Shown piece by piece: positions 58,433 through 64,000 of a stretch of DNA of 64,000 nt. Location of the stretch: contig OY540815.1 of assembly GCA_961205875.1 (NCBI GenBank), positions 15,003,638-15,067,637 on the forward strand, read 5' to 3'. The notes beneath the pieces are model-generated. The model was not told where the DNA came from. It saw only the letters and a program-made list of their open reading frames with translations, and ran no database searches. The position numbers and the translations under genes are program-made. The stretch is from Sialis fuliginosa. Lineage: Eukaryota > Arthropoda > Insecta > Megaloptera > Sialidae. The number at the start of each line of letters is the position of its first letter. Within the stretch, counting starts at the first letter, position 1.

Positions 58433-58904
58433 GATCTAACAATGTTTTTATAAATATTAAAAATAAATATAATGATTGTAGTAACTCAGACATAGTGCGT
58501 GGTTGTTCTAGGGTTAAGACAGATGCTTAAAATTAAACGATTATGAGACCTGTTTCGTGTGCTTAGATACCCGCAATATCTAAATTATGATAGAACTATT
58601 AATGTTATGGGCCTATTTGTTAACAAGTTAACTGTCCACTTAAGGTATTCAATATACATGTGTTGTGTGTAAGGGTGCAACTATGAACGAACTAATAATA
58701 AATCTGAAAACTGTAGAAAGCTCATAGAACGACATTAAAGTTTTATATTCTCGCATCATGCAAATTAGAATCATATTTTACTTTTTATATTTTATTTACT
58801 TAAAAATTAGATATTTACAATCACCAAATAAACCTTCAATAACCCTGTCTCAAGATTCAGCGGATTTTTTTAAATAATTTAGTTGCATTCTGAAAGAAGC
58901 GTAC
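58433..58904. other. AT-rich stretch, nothing recognised
   Basis: Ordinary AT-rich DNA between the hAT element and a family D end. Confidence 0.5.
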
Positions 58905-58982
58905 TTGATTTACTATTATCGTCACTGATTATTTCTCAATTTACTGTTCAAATTTGGCACGACAGTGCTGAATCAGCCTGTA
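58905..58982 (-). repeat. Dispersed repeat family D, terminal fragment
   Basis: Plus strand AAATTTGGCACGACAGTGCT then GAATCAGCCTGTA, the reverse complement of the tip at 6169-6200 and similar to 47530-47562. Upstream similarity to the family body is weak. Confidence 0.5.
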
Positions 58983-60199
58983 TATTAAGGATGTGTATAA
59001 TTAACAATTAGTATATTTGCATCAAATATGTATATCCATTATCCATTCAATCATATTCGTACGCCCCCCCCTTCACCCCTCATGTCAGATACTCAAACAC
59101 ACAGGCACCTCCACATACACCACATCTGTCACATTTCGTTCAAACTCAAATAAATTCGATACCCGTATTTTTAGCACGGCGACTCTCACTCCTCGATTCC
59201 CTGCACCCGGCCCATATTTGTAAGGATAAAACATCTATTCATGCTACGTAACTGCTAGTTTTACGACAGTTTTATATTTGTCAAAATGACGGAATTTCGT
59301 ATGCAATGTCTACTGATGGCGCAAAACATCAACTCGAAAGTTTGCGTGGGACCAATAAACTTATCCTGTAGGAACAGATGCGTCAAAGTTCGTGAGGAAC
59401 AAGGAATATACAGGGCAGATAAAGTAGAGGAACATAACATTATGTAGCTTACGTGCTGAATATAGAGAGATAATATAGATACGTGTGTATGTACATGACT
59501 CGGGAAATGTTATTATGATTTATATTGATGCTAACATGTTGTTTATTTAAAAATAACGATGAAAGTACAGTTGCTCGATTAGATGAACTAATATGGCTGT
59601 AACATGGTTTCTACTTACCTCATTCTTCGTCTTGTATACTTTTGATATGATGGAAAATATTAAGTAGGTACCTTTTTCATTAAGTTTTTATGAAAGATAA
59701 ACTTCTTTAGAGAGACTAGTGAATTTGAATGACCTAGACAGATTTTACAATCGACAGATTTTAAATATGAAACGCTGAGGAGAGTGGGCATATGCGTAAG
59801 TAGATGTATAAGAGAAAGATAGATGATTGGCGCATGCACGTCGGTTATGCGTGGGATAGAGATAAGTAAATGTATAAGAGAAATAAGGATGAATGCGTAG
59901 TTTACGTTGGTATCAAGCTATGTGTTTTGTATACGGTTTTTGTGTTAAAATAATACGTTTGATTATTAATTTAATAATGGTTTTCTATATTTAAAAATAA
60001 GTAAAAGAAGTTTCACTTCAACGGTGCGCTTTTGTGGGTGAGGCACACACCACTTTTTTTTAAATTATATATTTCAAAAGGTATTTTTCCTGGTAAGAGA
60101 ACCAAAACATAAATTATAAATAATAATATTTTTCACAATTGACAAAAATTCGTTTCGGGTTTGAAAATTGTATTTGTTCGTTTACCGTTTTGTCTAGAG
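58983..60199. other. Mostly unrecognised; imperfect 67-bp tandem repeat near 59780-59900
   Basis: GCGTAAGTAGATGTATAAGA GAAAGAT (59793) recurs as AGATAAGTAAATGTATAAGA GAAATAA (59860). The 68-codon frame 59017-59223 lacks an ATG start and is Pro/Thr/Ser-rich from a C-rich run at 59060-59080. A small ATG frame is described separately at 59286-59447. Confidence 0.4.
59286..59447 (+). CDS. Small open frame, 53 codons, unrecognised
   Basis: ATG in the context TCAAAATGACG opens a 53-codon frame ending TAG, in a patch richer in G+C than its surroundings. The peptide begins MTEFRMQCLLMAQNINSKVC, has four Cys (residues 8, 20, 28, 32) and a charged C-terminal third. It has no signal peptide or domain I know, and no splice donor follows closely. 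It may be a short exon, a fragment of an old transposon gene or chance. I list it because composition and start context stand out. Confidence 0.2.
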   Translation: MTEFRMQCLLMAQNINSKVCVGPINLSCRNRCVKVREEQGIYRADKVEEHNIM

Positions 60200-60409
60200 T
60201 AGTAACTGCCAAACTGTGTGCCGTGAAAGATTAAAAATATAGGTTTATATTAAATACAATATATTATTTTATTATAATAAGAATTTATGTATTTTTGTTT
60301 ATACTATTAAAATGTATTTCAATTTTGTTGCAATTTTTATTTTGTGTGTCGCGAAATAAATCCTCCCCACCTAGTGTATCGTAAGATAAAAAAAGTTTGG
60401 CAGACACTG
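60200..60409. mobile_element. hAT-type MITE with perfect 8-bp target duplication
   Basis: Left tip TAGTAACTGCCAAACTGTG, right tip (minus strand) CAGTGTCTGCCAAACTTTT. GTCTAGAG stands on both sides (60192-60199 and 60410-60417). Tip wording and duplication length place it in hAT; the left tip has drifted from the consensus CAG start. Subterminal TGTGCCGTGAAAGATT and the complement of TGTATCGTAAGAT are also mirrored. The 210-bp body is non-coding. The minus frame 60285-60551 starts outside it and has no motif. Confidence 0.9.
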
Positions 60410-61476
60410 GTCTAGAGGGTTCACAGACAGACACACAAAAATCATCAAGAGAATAATAATTGTGAATTTCAGTGATGTGGTTGAGACGATTTTCTCTATA
60501 CGAATTTATTATCTTTTTTAAATGTATTAATCCAAAATTATATTTAAACACTGTTAGTTACAAAACATCACATTTTTAATTTGTCAGATAAAATAAAATA
60601 ATTAAAGAAAACAACATTGAATACAAAAACAACATAATATTACAATAGAATACTATTTATAATGGTATAGAGCTGCTGGAGTCTAGACATTCCCGGTTGT
60701 TCTGTGAACGTAAATTGCCCGACTGGTACATACATATTAACATTTAACACTGTCAGTATGGGGTAAAAACTAATTGGATAAACAATATACATATACGAAT
60801 GATCATTTCCAAGAAAATATTTTCCGAGAAAATTAATTTTAATTCTATACGTTCAAGGTTTTATTAGATTTTCAATTAAAATTCTTTATAAATTTTCATA
60901 TTACTTAATTGATATAAAAATATATATTATATTTCAATGATTTTTTGTTAGATATTAATTTAAATTTGCTTATGTATCAAAATAAAATATTAATTACACG
61001 TAGGAAAATATTGATAAAAATAATGAATATATTAATATCATAAAAAATGATAACAACTGTATTAGCGTTTCCTCCCGGAAATTCTCCATTGGGAATTCCT
61101 GAGAGGAAACTCTAGTGAAAAGTTTAATCAATGATACTTAATATATTAATTTAATTAATTCAAAAATGTATATATTGAATAACAATTATAAGTCGCATAT
61201 TTTCTTATTATTATAAACAGGTAAATCTAGGCGATGCAACTAAAAATCTTCAACGATCACGTTTCAGTTATTTTAGAAAATTTATAAATTAGTAAATAAT
61301 GTGAATTATAAATACTTTTTTTGATTGATTTTTTTAAATCTTAAAAATCCACATAAATCAACCAAGTGTATAAAAATATCGGTATAGAGAACCATACATG
61401 ATTTCCATGTTCTTTAATATCTTTTTAAATAATTTTCAATATATGAAAAATTTCAATGGGATTTGTCAGAAATAAA
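60410..61476. other. AT-rich stretch, short hairpin only
   Basis: GTTTCCTCCCGGAAATTCTC and GGGAATTCCTGAGAGGAAAC (61067-61111) form a 20-base imperfect hairpin. Nothing else recognised. Confidence 0.5.
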
Positions 61477-61909
61477 TTTTGAGAGTGGTTTTCACCCCTT
61501 CAATACCTGTTTCGGCACGTACAAAAAAATAAATATCCTTAAGGTTCAATTGAACATCAAAATTAAATGTACTAATCAAAATTAGTGAAATAATACTCGC
61601 AACGTTCACCTTTTAGACGATAATAGTTACAAAATTTCGAATATTTCCAAAACCACTAATCCGATTAGCACCAAAACCAATAGATCTGGAGTACTTACTA
61701 AGCCAAACATTCTGCCCAAAAATAATTCAAATCGGTGTATTCTTATAGTTGTTATCGTGAATGAAATAAAATTCTACATCCAAACACACAGTCTTTATGC
61801 GGAAATTAACTTTACGTTTTGAAGGTAGTATAATCTGAATTTGCTCTTATCTCGAATACGACTTTTCGACAGTATTACAATACTTCCATTTCTTGTAAAA
61901 AATGGAAGT
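61477..61909 (+). repeat. Dispersed repeat family B, longer copy
   Basis: TTTTGAGAGTGGTTTTCACC, CCAAAAATAATTCAAATCGG and TTACGTTTTGAAGGTAGTAT match 17447-17840. This copy keeps an additional segment (about 61626-61680, TACAAAATTTCGAATATTTC to CCGATTAGCACCAAAACC) that the other lacks, so the family is longer than either copy alone shows. Confidence 0.75.
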
Positions 61910-62390
61910 TAAATATTGGGAAAACCGAATTTTATTGGAATCAGAAGGCAAGAGAACATTTTATTGATATTTATTTAAAAAATTGATAATTAACTCCCTT
62001 CACTCGAAAGATATTTTTTTATATGATAAGTATCTTAAAGTAGTAGTTCTTTGACTTAACTAATAAAGAACACGTAATACAAAATCTGTAAGACTATTTA
62101 TTTGTCTCGAGTACTGGACAATTAAAAATCCACATAAACGAACACAAACATAAAAGGTAAATGTTGTTGTCACTCAACTTGTTTACCACGTGCTCTATTT
62201 TTTGTAAAACGGATTTTTCCGTGGCTGCCGAACACAAACGCGTCGCTTTATGAATGCTAAGTTTCTAGAAATGCGTTTGATGTGGCGAGCATAATAAAAC
62301 TGGTGCGATATTTTCACATTAAAAAATAATAAGTATGTGTGTTGGTTTTTTGTAGATAAAGCTTTGAGGAATTTTGCTTGCGGGGAAAAT
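61910..62390. other. AT-rich stretch, nothing recognised
   Basis: The minus-strand frame 62195-62449 reaches into the repeat beginning at 62391 and has no motif apart from a basic C-terminus. Confidence 0.4.
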
Positions 62391-62680
62391 CTACTATATA
62401 TAACGAAGTGCCCTGACTGACTGATAATCATTTTTTTGACCATTTCCACTCATCGGAGAAACTTGAAATTTGGTATATACATTCCTTGGGGGTAAAAAAT
62501 AACAACTAGTGGGCCTTTTTTGAAAAAGTTTATAAATGGGGTAACAAGGGGCACCCAATTTTTCAAAAAAAAAGTTAGAATTTTTTTATTATTTTTTTTA
62601 TATTCCTTGGGCGATATAATGTAAGGTTCAAATTTCAGATTTAAAAAAAAAGAAAAAAAAAGGAAAAAAAAAGTTTTGAT
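62391..62680 (+). repeat. Helitron-like 5' end or related dispersed repeat
   Basis: CTACTATATATAACGAAGTG CCCTGACTGACTGATAATCA then CCACTCATCGGAGAAACTTG and AATTTGGTATATACATTCCT TGGGGG. The CTATATATA...ACGAAGTGCCCTGACTGACTGA beginning is a dispersed-repeat opening I associate with insect Helitron-like elements. It ends in an A/G-only tract at 62641-62672. The minus frame 62450-62695 is Lys/Phe-rich translated repeat. Confidence 0.45.
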
Positions 62681-64000
62681 GTAAAAAAGTATCAAAACGA
62701 AAACCGATATTAGATTTTTTTAATTTTTTTCAAATACTTTGGTTAATTGACAACCATAAACCCGTGTCTGATTTTTGAAAAAGATATGTTAAAGAGGAGA
62801 AAATAAACAAAATACGTTTACATATAATGCGCTTTAAGCATTTACTAAATTAATTGCAAATGTAACTATGGATACATTATATTTTATTGATTATTTTAAA
62901 AAAATTTAAATGTCAGTGGCCATTTAAAATTTTGAAGTGAACAATAAAATATAACAAAAAAGAAATATAAAGAACATAACGAATGAAAAAATATGCACAA
63001 CTCTAATGTAATATATAATTAAAATTTTCATAAATAAATTTGACAAAAAAATTGAAGACAAACAATTACAGCATTCGGACACAATTCGACCAACATTCGG
63101 CGATAGATATGTGTTCCCGGTACAAATAAAAATTAAGTATATAATGACATTTTTTTAATCTTAAGTCATTGAATTATCAATATTTTTACTTTCATAGGTA
63201 TAGGTATTTTATTATATTTATTTGTAATCATAAATATCAGAAGAATTTATATAATTTCAAATTAACATTGTAATTTTAAATGATATTATTTTAATTGTTG
63301 TTTGAAACTGTATATCTGTCATCTTTACCCAATGTACTAACCTAAAATGTACATTTACAAAATTAAAACAAGATGTTGATTTATTGCAAATTGTTACGAA
63401 AGCTTCATTCAATTGACAAGACCTATATTTGATTGTAATTAATTAATTAATTGTACAAAGGGTGTACGAGTATCTACAAGAGCTAATAATGTATTTATAT
63501 AGACACATTGATGAATTTTTGAAAGACACGAGCAGAAAAACCAAAAATGAAATTATTTTTAATATTCATAAAATGTTCAAATCATGTAAGTACATGATGT
63601 AATACAATACATGTACCAGAAGTCATAAAATAATTTTTTGTCGTTGTCATATCAGAAACAAATGTCATAATATGTATTTAGTATGCAATATATTTTCATA
63701 CGACAAGAGTTGAAAACGCATCGTAAACAAATATACAGGTAATCCTCGACTTATAATTGTCTTTGTCTCTTTCTTACATGCACATATTACATAAATGAAA
63801 CAAACAGTTCCGGGAATTTCCCAAAAATGTAATTTATTATTATTTATGTAGATATTTTTGGGAACCCGCAACTGTTTGTTATGTATAGAAAATGCGATTC
63901 GCTTCACATCAAGGAAAACGTCCAAAGCAAAAATATGTACATATTGTACGTGTTAACTTACAACTTATTCTATTTACGATCGATGTTTAGAAACCTATCT
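62681..64000. other. AT-rich stretch, nothing recognised
   Basis: The 86-codon minus-strand frame 63665-63925 has an ATG but no motif. No repeat relation to the rest of the window was noticed. Confidence 0.45.

Noticed and set aside
62450..62695. 81-codon minus-strand frame with a poly-Lys/Phe stretch
   Set aside because: It translates an A/G-only tract and the start of a dispersed repeat.

Overview
The window is AT-rich (roughly 70-75% A+T by eye), non-bacterial DNA with no operons, no long coding frames, and almost every recognisable feature a transposable element or its remains. The mix (hAT-type non-autonomous elements with 8-bp target duplications, Helitron-like ends, a Tc1/mariner transposase relic, a Ty3/gypsy deletion derivative, a jockey/CR1-like reverse transcriptase relic and several dispersed repeat families) points to an arthropod nuclear genome, most likely an insect. 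The order cannot be fixed from the sequence. No confident host gene, tRNA, rRNA or CRISPR array was seen; most open frames are chance frames in AT-rich DNA.

Layout. 0-10 kb: a large fold-back element with Helitron-like ends (2456-3198), a dispersed-repeat fragment (5367-5486), an unexplained GC-richer open stretch (5820-6176) and a dead reverse transcriptase (7690-8260, minus strand). 11-16 kb: the most striking object, a roughly 5-kb composite element (10964-15951). It is bounded by CACGGTAAAAA inverted tips next to TA, with TTACATA-rich ends. Inside are a plausible four-exon gene (105 codons, 11779-13679), a hAT element nested in that gene's first intron (12362-13159), a 142-bp minisatellite whose inner segment is flipped in some monomers (14051-15215) and a 250-bp hairpin (15288-15536).

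16-30 kb: a PIF/Harbinger-like MITE, a possible solo LTR, a TA-flanked MITE, two dispersed repeat families (A with GCGAGGAAG/ATATCGAAGATAC tails, B) and a small hAT MITE. 30-42 kb: a broken mariner-like transposase (minus strand), Helitron-like tails, a fold-back element, a second Harbinger-like MITE, and a 640-bp gypsy derivative with two almost identical LTRs and a TSD (41559-42208).

43-49 kb: a tandemly duplicated segment, a perfect 42-bp palindrome with a Helitron-like tail, an inverted pair of repeats (45.9 and 47.4 kb), a complete hAT MITE (48215-48468) and a 136-bp tandem duplication. 49-55 kb is nearly featureless. 55-64 kb is again dense: a family A copy, a hAT-like tip, a LINE-like tail abutting a zinc-binding-like coding remnant (56208-56469), three hAT-type elements with 8-bp duplications (one carrying a 700-bp hairpin), a family B copy and a Helitron-like 5' end.

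Nothing here works together as a pathway. The window reads as intergenic or deep-intronic DNA built by successive insertions, whose nesting gives a partial order of events.
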